Shown piece after piece: positions 33,333 to 45,644 of a stretch of DNA of 64,000 bases. Source of the stretch: Artocarpus heterophyllus (lineage: Eukaryota; Streptophyta; Magnoliopsida; Rosales; Moraceae). The DNA is taken from the NCBI GenBank assembly GCA_025403435.1, contig CM046348.1, forward strand, positions 28,414,148 through 28,478,147. Reading direction: 5' to 3'. The translations under genes and the position numbers were made by a program. The stretch's first letter is position 1; each line of letters opens with the position of its first letter. Below the pieces are notes generated by a model. It did no database searches. It was not told where the DNA came from and worked only from the letters and a program-made list of their open reading frames with translations.

Positions 33333-33582
33333 TACCCTTGTAGATGACCTTAGTGACCCCAACCACCCTATAGTTGGTGAATCCTAGTGACCCCAGAGAC
33401 CCAATGACGGCAAATCCCAACTATAGTATTCGTCATTGTCACTATAGGTTGATGGAGTCCTATTAGGCGATGAAATCTTGGTATGAGACGTTGGTTGGGT
33501 TTGACGACAAAGGTTGACGCTAGTTTAGATATTGCACAATAGAAGTTGACGTAGGGGATGGGTTTCGCAATGGAGGCCGGGG
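33333..33582. repeat. Repeat R, copy 2
   Basis: Homologous to 28078-28350: gatgaccttagtgacccc, tttgacgacaaaggttgac and ggggatgggtttcgcaatgg appear in the same order. It starts exactly where the CACTA end stops. This suggests that the CACTA element inserted into, or deleted part of, this copy. Confidence 0.65.
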
Positions 33583-34947
33583 CTAGTTTGGGCTGCATGA
33601 TGTGGGTCTGGGTTTGGAATGAAGGTCGACGAGGTGGGCTTTGGCGGTGGTGGAGATCAGATGGAGTTTGTTTGTTCAGGAGGTGAAAGAGTGAGGGACA
33701 ATTCAACAAATGCTTGTTTTTAATTTTTATTGTGTTTAATTTGACTTTTATTAAAAATATCTTCTTTAAAAAACACACTGCAATATACAACTAGATATAA
33801 TTTTAAAGACAGTCCCAATATATTTCTCAAAATATTCTCCTTTCTAGATTTTTTCTAAAACAAAAACCATTTTAAAAACATTAACAAACGGTTTGTTTAA
33901 CGGTTTAGTTTTTTTATCTCATTGAATATATAGCTTGATATTAGATTTAATACGTAAATTTATTTTTTTGTCAACCGTCAAAAGTGGCTTTTTTGTGTTT
34001 TTGTTTTTGTTTTCCTTTTATTTTTGAAAGTTTTATTTTTTTTATCTTTTATTTAAAAATAATTTGATCATTTTAAAGGTCAAGATCAATTATCCACTGA
34101 ATTATAAAGTATAGATTTATGCATTAAGCCGAAATTAAAGGCATGTATTCGATGGAATAAAAACAGATTTATAGTTTGCATAAACTTAAAAATAATTAGA
34201 ATTTAAAAAGGTAATTATTTTCTTTTCATTATTTTATATTTTTAATAACTCTGAGTTTTTCCCTCCCGTCGTTGATTGTACTAATGATGCATGTTGCCGT
34301 TTATTTTCCGACAAACCTTTGCCTAATATGATGAAGATGGGATTTCAATTGTATATCTTTAACTACGATAAAACCAGAGAATTAATTAACAATGATTAGC
34401 AACTGTATCTATTGCCGGCTACGACAGCCATGATTCGTGGATAGGTACATTACCAATTTTATATTCACTTTCACTAAAAAAAAATTTATATTTACTTAAG
34501 ATTCGCTTGGTATCATTTTTATTTTTTGTTTATTTAAATAGAAAAATAAAAATATTTTCTTTTGTTTTATTTTTTATAATAAAAAATATATTTGGTAATT
34601 TTTATTTGTTTTCTATTTAATAAAACAAAAAACAAAAAATATGTTTAATAGCAATTTTGTACATATTTTTTTAAATAAAAACATCAATAAAAACAAACAA
34701 CAAAAAAAACAGGCAACTTCTAAATCTGTACTCGTCTCCTACTTGAGAAGGGGTGTTTATTGGTGGGTGATTGATAACTTTACAGAATACCTAGCGCCAC
34801 ATGTATGTAAAAGCCCTCAGCAAATGTGACGTTGTTCAAACAAACAGCTGGGTTGGTTTTTCAGTGTTTAGGGTAAGAATTATAGTTAGGAGTTACAATA
34901 TAAAATTTTGCTAACTAAACCCAAACTTGTGTGTATATTTATTATTA
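33583..34947. other. AT-rich stretch, no gene
   Basis: Long T-rich and A-rich runs, with repeated tttttattttttgtttattt-type sequence near 34515-34700. A minus-strand open frame (33368-33790) covers repeat R and is not recognised. Confidence 0.5.
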
Positions 34948-35085
34948 GGGTGTCTGTGAAAGTGGTTTAAATCGTAAGCAGTAGAAAACTCTTATATGTT
35001 ATAGTATAAAGCAAAAACATACTGTAGTGTATAGCTTTTTGTGCAGTTCAAAATTTAAAGTTGACACTCTTCTGTCAAACATAGG
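34948..35085. mobile_element. Degenerate TIR element, family M1 (copy c, tentative)
   Basis: GGGTGTCTGTGAAAGTGG at left and gtcaaacatag at right resemble the ends of copies a and b. The interior actgtagtgtatagcttttt is a weak match. Copia B inserted immediately to the right. Confidence 0.4.
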
Positions 35086-35092
35086 TATATAT

Positions 35093-35529
35093 TGTTAGAA
35101 TTATGGCCCACATAATTAATCGAAGGCTTATAAAATTTATTAGATTTATTTATTTTAATAATTATTTAAATGCTCAAATTCTATTGGCTATGAGGGGTTA
35201 TAACTTTTATTAAAAGATGTGTCTATATCTGAAAAGATATGTCTATATCTGAAGAGATATGTACTTTGATGGAAAGACACCTATTGAGGGTCTATAAATA
35301 GGAGTCTAGTTCTCTCCACCAATCAATTGTATTCTTTCTCTTCATTAGAAAAATACGTGAAAAAAAATTGTGGGTTTAGAGAGAGAAACTAGGTTCTTCT
35401 TCTCTGACAATTTCTGTTTCAGAGTTTTCTGAAAATTGAAGCTATGAATCAATGTACGTTCTAAATCTTCTTCAATGAAAATTATTGAGTTCTAAGATTT
35501 TTGAGAATTATAGATATCGAAGTCTTACA
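35093..35529 (+). repeat. 5' LTR of copia B
   Basis: 437 bp, TG...CA ends, TATA-like tctataaatagg near 35290 as the likely core promoter of the element. It contains a short tandem motif (gatatgtctatatctgaa and variant) near 35215-35265. Confidence 0.95.
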
Positions 35530-35531
35530 TT

Positions 35532-35544
35532 TGGCATCAGAGCC
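35532..35544 (+). other. Primer-binding site of copia B
   Basis: TGGCATCAGAGCC, two bases after the LTR. It complements the 3' end of initiator-Met tRNA (TGGTATCAGAGCC) with a single T-to-C change. Confidence 0.85.
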
Positions 35545-36662
35545 AGTTTTAGAATTCATAATTTTCCTTTAGAATTGTTTCTGTATTTACGTAAAAACCT
35601 TGCTTTCTGCTGCAATTAGAATATATTGAATCAAAATTTTCGATTCAAAGGTAATCGCGCGTGATGCTGTGCTATGTTTATTATACATATACATTATATA
35701 ATGTGAATTAAGTATAATATTTGCGTATTGCCTTACCGCATTTATTGGCTTTGATTTGTTACATTATTGATTTTTATTGCTTTATAGGCATACATATACG
35801 CAAGCAACCGCTTGATTCAAAGAAAACCTTAAAAAAAAAAAAAAGTTGCCGTCCTTTTTTATGTTAGACATTCTTTTCTTTTTCTTTGTATTGCCTGCGT
35901 ACACGCATTATGTACTTGTGCATGTATGTATATTTTATATATATATGCAGTAAAATTGACAGAAGGCAGGAAAGCAAAAAAAAAAAAAAAAAGATCGCTT
36001 TCTTAGAATTGTTTACAGATCAACTAAATTGCCTCTCTTTATTTGCGCATTGTACAGTACACTTACTGCATATATACATCATTTAGTTTTTTTGTTGTTT
36101 ATTACTTATGGTAAATTACACAGTTATTTATTTTATGGAACAAGAAAAACTATTGTTTCTTATTTGAAATTATATTATTTTAGTTTGTTAGCCACCAAAG
36201 TGACCAAACTTTAAGGCTCAGTAATTTTCAAATTGAGAAACAAAAGGTTCAATAACTCATGAATTTTGATGCTTATGATTGAGATGACATTTATAGATCA
36301 TGGGTCATTGAATTTCATCTATTATAAGAACTTAGGAATCGTCCAAAGGTTGATTAGCCTTCTTTATAATTGATGAATATAATAGTTGGTAATTAATATG
36401 TCCTATTGTTTTTGTTTGTTTATCCAAAGATAGTAAGCTTTTTATTGGACATATTTATGATTACCAAATTAAATTTTTATTTTTAAATTAGCATCATTTA
36501 TAGTTTGTATGTCATAGTATCACTTAAAGGAGAACTAGGATATACAATTACTGTCTTAGTTTGAATCTAATTATGTGATTATCTCAAAGCATTAATGTAT
36601 GAATGTTTCTTGCATATTTGCAGTATATGTTCTTGTTTCTCTGCATTCGCATGCTTCATTTG

Positions 36663-37423
36663 TTCCCTTATTTAATTGATTGAATTTCTCTGATTGGTGT
36701 GAACAAGTCCAATTTCACTTAGGTGTCTTGGATATTGATTTAGCACTTCAAGATAAGGAACCCACTACTATTACTGATGGTAGTAGTGAGGAGGAGAAAA
36801 ATTTTCATAAATTATGGGAAAGGTCGAATAGATTAAGTTTAATGTTCATGCGAATGACAGTAGCAAACAACATAAAAAGTACTCTTCCCAAGACTAAAAG
36901 TGCTAAGAAATTTATGAAACTTGTAGAAGAGCGCTCTCAAATTGCTGATAAGTTTCTTGCTGGTACATTAATAGCTAAATTAACCAACATGAAATTTGAT
37001 GGTTCTTGTACTATGCATGAGCATGTCATTGAAATGACAAATATAGCAGCAAAATTAAAGTCTTTAGGGATGTCTGTGGATGAGTACTTTCTAATACAGT
37101 TCATTCTCAACTCGTTTCCTCCTGAACAATATGGTCCATTCTAGATGAGCTACAACACAATTAAAGATAAATGGAATATTAATGAATTGACCAGTATGCT
37201 TGTTCAAGAGGAGACGAGATTGAAGAATCAGAAACCTCATTCCGTTCATCTTGTGAATCAAGAGGCTGAAAAGAGCACTAAAAAGAAGCCTAGAAAGAAT
37301 AAGAAGAAAGGGTTCAAGAAGGAGTTGCATAACCTGAATGAATTAACTCAAATCCACAAGAAAGAACACATTGTTAAGTACTATTTTTGTAACAAATTTG
37401 GGCACTTAAAGAAAGATTGTTAG
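36663..37423 (+). pseudogene. copia B gag pseudogene
   Basis: UBN2-type gag. NFSDWCEQVQFHLGV near 36683 is followed by LSLMFMRMTVANNIKST near 36835 and MHEHVIEMTNIAAKLKSLGM near 37015. A TAG at 37142 breaks the frame just after the conserved YGPF. The second half runs from 37145 with DKWNINELTSMLVQEETRLK and a lysine-rich stretch to the zinc knuckle, read YYFCNKFGHLKKDC, then a TAG at 37421. The first Cys of the knuckle is replaced by Tyr, if the usual alignment holds. No ATG is in frame before NFSDW (a TGA sits at 36677), so the N-terminus is lost. Confidence 0.85.
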
Positions 37424-40400
37424 AAACGTAAGGCTTGGTTCGAAAAGCAAGGTGAGCCTTGTGCATTAGTTTGTTTCGAATCAAATTTAATTGAAGTTCT
37501 TTATAATACTTGGTGGATTGATTCAAGTTCAACTGCTCACATTTCTAATACGATGTAGGGATTCCTTACGATCCAACTCATAAGAGCAAATAAAAGTTTT
37601 ATTTACATGAGGAATTGAGATAAAGCTCCAGTGGAAGGAATTGACACTTATCGCTTAATATTAGAAACTGGCTATTATCTTGATTTGTACCAAACTCTTT
37701 ATGTACCTACTTTTTCTCGCAATTTAGTTTCTTTATCAAAACTTGATGTAGCAGGATTTTATTGTAAGTTTAGATTTGGATCTTTTAGTTTATAAAAAAA
37801 TAATAGTTTTATTGGCTCTAGAATCCTTTATGATGGTTTATATAAGTTAAACCTTGATAATCTTTTTGCTGAAACTTTGCTAACCATGCATCGAAGTATT
37901 GGAACTAAATAGAGTTTAGTTGATAAAAGTTCTGCTTACTTGTGGCATAAACGCTTAGGTCATATATCCAAGGAAAGAATAGAGAGATTAGTAAAGAATG
38001 GAATTCTTTCGAATTTAGATTTTACTGATCTCGGTGTGTATATTGATTGCATTAAAGGAAAGCAAACTAAACACACTAAGAAAGGGGCTACAAGAAGTAC
38101 ACAGCTTCTTGAACTCATACGTACTGACATATGTGGACCTTTCGATACTCCATCCTTTGGTGGAGAAAAGTATTTTATTACTTTTATCGATGATTTTTCA
38201 CGTTATGGATATCTTCATCTATTATATGAAAAATCTTACTCTATTGAAGCATTTGAGGTATTTATTAATGAGGTTAAGAGGCAATTAGATAAAAAGGTGA
38301 AAATTGTAAGATCAGATAGAGGTGGTGAATACTATAGAAAGTATGACGAGTCAGAGCAATGTCCATGTCCATTTGCTAAATTCCTAGAAAAGCGAGGCAT
38401 ATGTGCTCAATGCACTATGTCAGGTACACCACAACAAAATGGTATAGCCGAAAGGCGTAATCGTACATTAATGGATATGGTTAGGAGCATGTTAAGTTAT
38501 TCATCTTTACCCTTATCTTTGTGGATGCATGCATTAAAGACCGCGATGTATATACTGAATAGTGTTCCTAGTAAGGTAGTCCCGAAAACTCCTTTTGAGA
38601 TGTGGACGGGAAAGAAACCTAGTTTAAGGCATCTGCATGTTTGAGGTTGCTCGACGGAAGTGAAAATTTACAATCCACATAAAAAGAAATTGGATTTTAA
38701 GACAACTAGTGGTTATTTCATTGGTTATTCTGAAAAATCCAAAGGGTATAAATTTTATTGTCCTACCCATAGTACGAGAATAGTAGAATCTGGAAATGTT
38801 AGGTTCATCGAGAATGGTGAAATTAGTGGGAGTGGAGAATTACGTAATGTGGTCATTGAAGAAGTTAGGGTAAAAGTACCTCTACCTGTAACTTTCAAGA
38901 TTGTTCTTAACATTGTTGTACTGCCTAACAGTGTTCAAGAACAACAAGTGAATGGCCAGCCACTTCACGATGAAGTTGTACTCGAGGAATCAATAGTAGC
39001 TGAACCACAAAAAACAGTATTAAGAAGATCTCAAAGAGAAAAACAATCTACTGTTCCTGATGATTATGTGGTTTATCTACAAGAGTCTGAAATTAACTTG
39101 GAAATCGATAATGATTCGATTTTAGATCCAGTTTCATTTTCACAAGCCATGAAAAGTATGGATTTTGACAAGTGGCTCAATGCTATGAAAGATGAGCTAA
39201 ATCTGTGGATCAAAATCAAGTTTGGGACTTTGTTGAGTTGTCTGAAGGTTGCAAGAGAGTCGGGTGTAAATGGGTCCTTAAGACCAAGCATGACTCTAAA
39301 GGCAATATTGAACGGTACAAGGCTAGACTTATTGCCAAAGGTTTTACTCAGAAAGAAGGCATTGACTACAAAGAGACTTTTTCACCGTTCTCTAAGAAAG
39401 ATTCACTTAGAATTATTATGGCATTAGTAGCTCATTTTGATTTAGAGTTACATCAAATGGATGTGAAAACCGCCTTTCTTAATGGAAATTTAGAGGAAGA
39501 AGTCTATATGGACCAACCTGAAGGCTTTTCAATTAAAGGAAAGGAACACATGGTGTGTAAATTAAAGAAATCAATATATGGACTTAAACAAGCTTCCCGA
39601 CAATGGTATCTTAAGTTTAATGATATCATTACTTCGTTTAGATTTAAAGAGAACATTGGTGATCGGTGTATATATATAAAGGTCAGTGGGAGCAAGTTTA
39701 TTTTCTTAGTCTTATATGTTGATGATATTTTGCTTGCTGCTAACAATCTTGGTTTATTACATGAAACTAAGAAATTCCTCTCTAAGAACTTTGAAATGAA
39801 AGACATGAGTGAGGCAACTTACGTGATAGGAATTGAAATATTCTGTGATAGATGACAAAGATTGTTGGGTTGTCTCAGAAAGGCTATATTAACAAAGTTT
39901 TAGAGAAATTTAAGATGGACAAATGCTCAACATATATAGTTCCGATTCAAAAGGGGGACAAATTTAGTCATATGTAATGTCCAAAGAATGAATTGGAACG
40001 AGTGCAAATGAAAAACATTCCTTATGCATATGTTGTTGGTAGCTTATTGTATGCTCAAACTTGCACTAGACCCGATATTAGTTTTGCTATTGGGATGTTG
40101 GGAAGATATCAAAGTAATCCAGGAATAGATCATTGGAAAGCTGCAAAGAAAGTTCTCAGGTATTTGCAAGGAACAAAGGACCATATGCTCACTTACAGAA
40201 GATGTGATCATCTTGAAGTGATCGGTTACTCAGATTTAGACTTTGCCGGATGTGCTGACAGTAGAAAATCTACATTCGGTTATATGTTCCTTTCGGCCGG
40301 AGGAGCAATTTCATGGAAGAGTGCGAAGCAGTTCGTCGTTGCTGCATCCACTATGGAGGCTGAGTTTGTGGCATGCTTTGAGGCCACAAGTCATGGTTTA

Positions 40401-40694
40401 TGGTTACGGAATTTTATTTCGGGACTTGGAGTTGTCGACAATATAGTTAGGCCGCTGAAAATTTATTGTGATAATGCCGCAGCAGTCTTCTTTGCCAAGA
40501 ACGACGAGTATTCTGATGGTGCAAAACATATGGATATTAAGTACTTAGTCGTTAAGCAAGAAGTTCGAGAACGTAAAGTGTCAATTGAACAAATTAGCAC
40601 CAATTTTATGATTGCAGATCCTTTAACAAAAGGATTACCACCCAAAACATTTATTGAACATGTTGAACGTATGGGTGTTATTCGACATCATTGA
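37424..40694 (+). pseudogene. copia B pol pseudogene (PR-IN-RT-RH)
   Basis: The protease site near 37515 reads WWIDSSSTAHISNT, so the D-S/T-G triad is lost (Gly to Ser). GAG-pre-integrase from 37940 has [10 protein letters not shown] and, where CxxC is expected, YIDC (first Cys lost). The integrase core from about 38105 has [36 protein letters not shown] and [16 protein letters not shown], so D-D-E look intact. A TGA at 38642 splits it. RT has VKTAFLNGNLEEEVYMDQPE at about 39466, SIYGLKQASRQWYLKF near 39570 and YVDDILLAANN near 39715. RNase H and tail run from 39993 to 40694, ending after ADPLTKGLPPK. Frameshifts lie near 39200 and 39855-39990. The 38660-39427 frame continues 3' past its true exit. 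Confidence 0.9.
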
Positions 40695-41079
40695 TGGTTG
40701 TGTATTATGTTTTATTTCATTTAATGATATGACACTTTGAGCTCACTTATTATGTTTCCGATATATCCTGTTTTTTATTTTTTGTATACATGATTGTTAT
40801 ATATTAATGTTTGACAGGATAGTCTCAACGAATACATTAAAGTGGACTATTATTATACCTCTCAATGATGAATCATGTTAAATAGATGTCTAATGTTGTA
40901 GTACATGGAAGGGATTATACTAAATTGTGATGTACAACCGCCGGACTCACTTTAGATTTTCTGTTTAATTATGATGTGGAGTATTAGCCAATTTTTAAGA
41001 AGATTTAGCATAATATTGTTTTGCACATTATAGCATTATTAAACTAATAAATGAATATTATATGGGCCAAGTGGGAGAA

Positions 41080-41521
41080 TGTTAGAATTATGGCCCATAT
41101 AATTAATCGAAGGCCTATAAAATTTATCAGATTTATTTATTTATTTTAATAATTATTTAAATGCTAAAATTCTATTGGCTATGAGGGGTTACAATTTTTA
41201 TTAAAAGATGTATCTATATTTGAAAAGATATGTCTATATCTGAGAGATATGTGCTTTGATGGAAAGACATCTATTGAAGGTCCATAAATAGGAGTCTAGT
41301 CCTCTCTCTACAAATCAATTGTATTCTTTCTCTCCATCAGAAAAATACGTGAAAAAAAATTGTGGGTTTAGAGAGAGAAACTAGGTTCTTCTTCTCTGAC
41401 AATTTCTATTCCAGAGTTTTTTGAAAATTGAAGCTATGAATTAAGGTATGTTCTAAATCTTCTTCCGTAAAAATTATTAAGTTCTAGGATTTTTGAGAAT
41501 TATAGATATTAAAGTTTTACA
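41080..41521 (+). repeat. 3' LTR of copia B
   Basis: 442 bp. It starts directly after the polypurine tract and ends ttttaca before the TATAT target duplication. Compared with the 5' LTR it has an extra ttat near 41143 and about 30 substitutions, mostly C/T and G/A. Confidence 0.95.
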
Positions 41522-42443
41522 TATATACATATATATATATATATGTACATACACTGTTGGGAATGCAGAAGGTCACATACATTGGCTGAAAATGTGGTTG
41601 ATACTGAGTATTTTAGAAGTTATGCTATTCTTTTTAAATAGTTTAAACTTTTGAGATAAAGTAACCTTATTATGTCCTATCGCTAAACTTTTGAGATAAA
41701 GTAACCTTATTATGTCCTAACGCATGCAACGTATTATGTATTTAAAAGTTTTACTTAGCTGTTTATTGTTTTTTTACAGGGATACAAGTAATAGATGCAA
41801 CATATTTATGTGTATATAATTAACATTTGTTGCATTGGCAAAAAGCGAGAGAGAGAGAGAGCAATGCATGCTGAAATCAGAAGCTAAAAATAAAAAAATA
41901 AAAAAAACTAAACCATTTTGTTATATGTTATTTATTATTTTTTGGTACGGACCTTTTAGTTGTGGGCACCTTAACAAGTTTGGGAAAGTTGACAGCACTT
42001 CAATTAAATTTTTCTAAATTTGTGTTCGAAGTTAGTTATCTAGAGAAAGATATCTCCCAAGCAAATCATGTATCCAAAATTCTTCGTCTCAATGATAGTG
42101 TACATATTACATATATAGGAATTAATGATACATCAGATGAAGGTTAATCAGAATTTTTAGCCATTAATGATAATGTATTTCTATTTTTTTAAGGGGTGAT
42201 GATAATCTATTTCCTAATCTGGTGAAGATGGGACTCAAATGCATATTTCCTAAATTTGGTTGAAAGCCATCATGCCTTGTTTAGTAGGAGGTAGAAAAAA
42301 TAGGAAAGTGAAAGAGGTAGATGGTTGGTTAGGCAAATGCCAAATAGAGGAGGAGGGGGAAATATTGTTTCATTATGTTTGGTATAAAAAGAAGGTAAGA
42401 AAAAGAAAAAAAAAAATTCCCTTATTGGATATAATAAAAAAAG
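41522..42443. other. No gene; 40-bp tandem duplication
   Basis: A (TA)n run follows the copia target site. Two 40-bp copies of taaacttttgagataaagta and its continuation lie at 41644-41683 and 41684-41723. A GA microsatellite is near 41846-41862. Short open frames (41835-42147, 42260-42517) are not recognised. Confidence 0.5.
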
Positions 42444-43122
42444 ATAAATTTTACGAATTCCCTTTGACTTTTATCACTACCTCTCAAACTTTAAAATGTA
42501 CATGTTGTATCTCTTGAATTATAATACTTTTCTATATACACATGAACTTTGAAACGTGTTGTTTTTTGGACAAAATAATACTTGTTACTCTTATTAAAAA
42601 GATAAATTCATCAATTTATTCAAAACTCTTACAGAACCAACTTGAATTATGGTAGGGCCGTTTAGTATTGTTTTCAAAATAGATGAAAATATTTTTATTT
42701 TAAAAAATGAGAATTTTTTGGGAATTGTGTTAAGAATGTTTTTAAAATTTGTCTTGAAAAATGTGCAAAAATATTTTCAAAAATTCTAAGAACAAAAACA
42801 AACAGGGCAGATAATTCTCCACTTTTCGTTAATTTTTTTTTTTTTTGGCTTTTGAGTAGGTATTTTAAAGGCAAAAATACGAGAGTTTGTAGGCCAATTA
42901 ATTCATTTAAAATGAAAAAATCATTTATATTAACTCTTAAGCATTATATCTAATATTAAATCAAACAAAAATTTAGCAATTCCATGCAAAAAATATGTTT
43001 ATAAAGTTTGGGGCCTGAATATGGAGAAATATTATACTTCAAGGGGTACAATATATATGTTTTGAAGTTAGGGACTATATTGATACAAATAACATAATTC
43101 GGAGGAAGTCGTGAAATTTATT
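42444..43122. mobile_element. Long-TIR element T1 with nested MITE
   Basis: Inverted arms of about 120-140 bp. The left arm (ATAAATTTTACGAATTCCC..., then ctcaaactttaaaatgtaca and ttgaattataatacttttct) matches the right arm read in reverse (ATAAATTTCACGACTTCC..., aacttcaaaacatatatatt, ttgaagtataatatttctcc). A Tourist-like MITE (GGGCCGTTTAGTATTG...CAAACAGGGC, about 42655-42809) sits inside. No coding capacity. Target duplication not resolved. Confidence 0.55.
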
Positions 43123-43512
43123 CATAAAAATGTAAAGGAAGAAGTGAAATAAAAATGTTCTATTGGGTAACATAAATATCAATGTGATGTTTTCACAATT
43201 AGCCTGTCTTTTTTGTTGTCAGAAACTATAAAAGTATTTCTTTTATTTGCACAATTTATTTTTGATTTCATTCACTGGTACATTTTGTTCACAATAAAAG
43301 AAAAAAGAACGAAAAAAAAAACTTTTGATACTATAAGTCGGGATGTCAATGAGCACTTTAATTTGGTGGTAAGTAACTTTAAATTGCAGCATCTTTGGTC
43401 GGCACCTTTCCATTCATCCTCCATATTTGCAGCACTTTTACAATTCCTCCTAATACGCATTCATGCAGCATCTTTTTATATTGTTTTGCTCCATTTAGTG
43501 GCTTTGTGGCAC
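43123..43512. other. No gene recognised between T1 and T2
   Basis: An open frame (43213-43611, plus) rich in Phe/Leu/His runs into T2 and resembles no known protein. Confidence 0.4.
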
Positions 43513-44049
43513 ATTTGTCTCCTAAATTTTAGGCTTTTCTACAATATGGTCTTAAATTTTTTTTTTTTTGTGGCAATTGAGTCTTTAAACTTTGCTAAAT
43601 GTAGCAATTAAGTCTTAATCACAAAGTTTCTTCAAAATTAAGACAAAAACAATCATGTGAGATGTACGTGACTTTTTGGAATATCTATACAACTCATGTA
43701 ATTGTAATAAGAGTCAAATTATTTAATTTTATGTCCAAAATTATAAAAAGAAACAAAATAAATTATATCATTGTTAATAATATTTCTAGCAATTTTGTTA
43801 GTTCCTATATATATTTTAATTATTGTAATACTTGAAATTATGTCCCTTCCTTTCTAAATAGATCATGTACGTCTCACGTGATTATTTTTCTCTTAATTTT
43901 GACAAACATTAGTGATTAGGGACTTCATTGCCATACTTAGAAAAAATTTAGGGACTCAATTGCCATACTTAGCAAAGTTTAGAAATTTAATTGCCACAAA
44001 AAAAATTTAAAAACACATTACAAAAAAGCCTAAAGTGTAGGAGACAAAT
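43513..44049. mobile_element. Fold-back element T2
   Basis: About 537 bp, mostly inverted repeat. The left arm (atttgtctcctaaattttag, gtggcaattgagtctttaaa, caatcatgtgagatgtacgt) pairs with the right arm (acgtctcacgtgattatttt, gcaaagtttagaaatttaat, agtgtaggagacaaat). Arms are about 170 bp with roughly 80% match by eye. Non-coding; MULE-like or Foldback type. Confidence 0.7.
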
Positions 44050-44284
44050 ATGTTAAAATTCTTTATTTATTTTATTTTTTTCAAAGCTATCATTGCATAT
44101 TGAATATCTTCAATACGGAGCATCTTGATAGACTTTTCCTACATTTTTTCTTCTTTCTATTTTTTTTTTCGAGATATTCATTCAACAATATCAAAAGAAT
44201 TAAAAAAAGGAACCATGTGTTTAACATCTGTGGTGTCTTTTAAGCTTGAACATGAACCTTTTTTTAACTCTTTTTTTTGAAGTA
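44050..44284. other. No gene between T2 and T3
   Basis: T-rich spacer with no recognised feature. Confidence 0.5.
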
Positions 44285-45644
44285 ATTTGCACCGCTGGTC
44301 CTTTAACTTTTTAGTATGTGATACTTTAGTCCTTCTTTTGTAATTTTAGTAAAATTATCCTTAAATTCTTAAAACCTTAGCAATTAAGCCCTTTCTCTCA
44401 ATCTCCGTTAAATTTCTCACAGAATCCATCACATTACCGTCACGTGTTGATGAAAAGACAATAATGTCCACACCTCATAACCACCAAAAATGAAAAAAGA
44501 AAAAAAAAATACAAATGGAACCTTCACGGCAGCCAGTGAAGTAGCCCCAACCCCACCCCTTCTGTCCTAAAAAACCCGTCACTCGAAACCGTCGTCTCTG
44601 CCGAGCAAGACTAGATCTTAAAGGAAACAGACCCAAATAACCACACAAAATCCTAGATCTCATTAGCGAGTTGTAGCTACTTGTGCCACCACAACCTCCG
44701 ATTCTACCTCCGTAAACGCTATCGCTTGTCGTATTCCTATCTTGCTTCAATTTCAATCCATTCACTTAGAAGAAAAAGATGAACAGTTCTGTTATCTCCC
44801 TAATGCTAGGTGATTATTCATTTTTCTTTTTTTTTGAAAAAAAAATCATTGCCTCAATAGAATTATCTAATTTCTTTTCATTTATACATTAACAGCTCTT
44901 TTGTTATATAATTTATATTATATTTGACTCCAAATCATTTTTTAAATATTTTTTCTTATTTTCTATTTTGGTTTTCTGTTTCCTAAATCACAAATCTAAC
45001 TTTCCTCCAATCACACCTCTTTCTCACTCTCCAAAGTTAAATAGTGGGGAGAAAAATCTATGTACAAATTTTCTCGCACAAATTTAAAATCCCTCTTTCT
45101 TTTCACCTATATTTCAAGTATATATCAATTTCTAACTATTGTAATCGAAACTCAAAGGAGAAGAATGCATGTAGGAACAGGTTTAGTTCAAGATCTTTAG
45201 AAAAATCTCACTCTGGTGAATATTCGCCTTGGTCCTTTTTCTTTTCCTCCGCCTTCACTTCACGAAGGCACAAATGTCTTGTGGCAGCCATGGATGGTGT
45301 AGAGAAGGAAAAGAACAAGTGGCAGTTATTATTAGATTTGTGGGGCACTAAGATAAAGATGGAGGCAACAAAGAGTAGTTAAAATCCAAGCCAAATAGCC
45401 AAGCGCCTCATTTTTGTCTTTTAATTTTTTGTGAAAATATAAATTTTTGTTATTTTACCATATACCCTTCTAAATTGGACCACATGCTTTGACATGTGAT
45501 GGATTCTATAAGAAATTTAACGGAGATTGAGGGAAATGGCTTAATTGCTAAGGTTTTAAGAGTTTGAGGATGGTTTTGTCAAAATCAAAAGAAGAGAGAC
45601 CAAAGTGTTACATACTAAAAAGTTAAAGGACTAGCAGTGCAAAT
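44285..45644. mobile_element. MULE-like long-TIR element T3
   Basis: 1360 bp with inverted arms of about 165 bp. The left arm (atttgcaccgctggtccttt, aaccttagcaattaagccct, caatctccgttaaatttctc) is matched by the right arm read in reverse (atttgcactgctagtccttt, aaccttagcaattaagccat, caatctccgttaaatttctt). The interior is GC-richer and holds unrecognised open frames (44475-44765 minus, 45044-45382 plus). These could be captured gene pieces, as in Pack-MULEs. Flanking poly-T obscures any 9-bp target duplication. Confidence 0.75.

Larger units (their letters stand above)
35093..41521 (+). mobile_element. Complete but inactive Ty1/copia retrotransposon (copia B)
   Basis: The 5' LTR is 35093-35529 and the 3' LTR 41080-41521, both TGTTAGAATT...ACA. 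The 5-bp target duplication is TATAT (35088-35092 and 41522-41526). A primer-binding site is at 35532-35544, and the polypurine tract aagtgggagaa at 41069-41079. Gag and pol lie between, in copia order. By hand alignment the LTRs differ at about 30 of about 437 aligned positions plus a few indels, so the insertion is old. Stops interrupt gag-pol in several places. There is an unusually long leader (about 1.1 kb) between the PBS and the first gag similarity. Confidence 0.95.
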
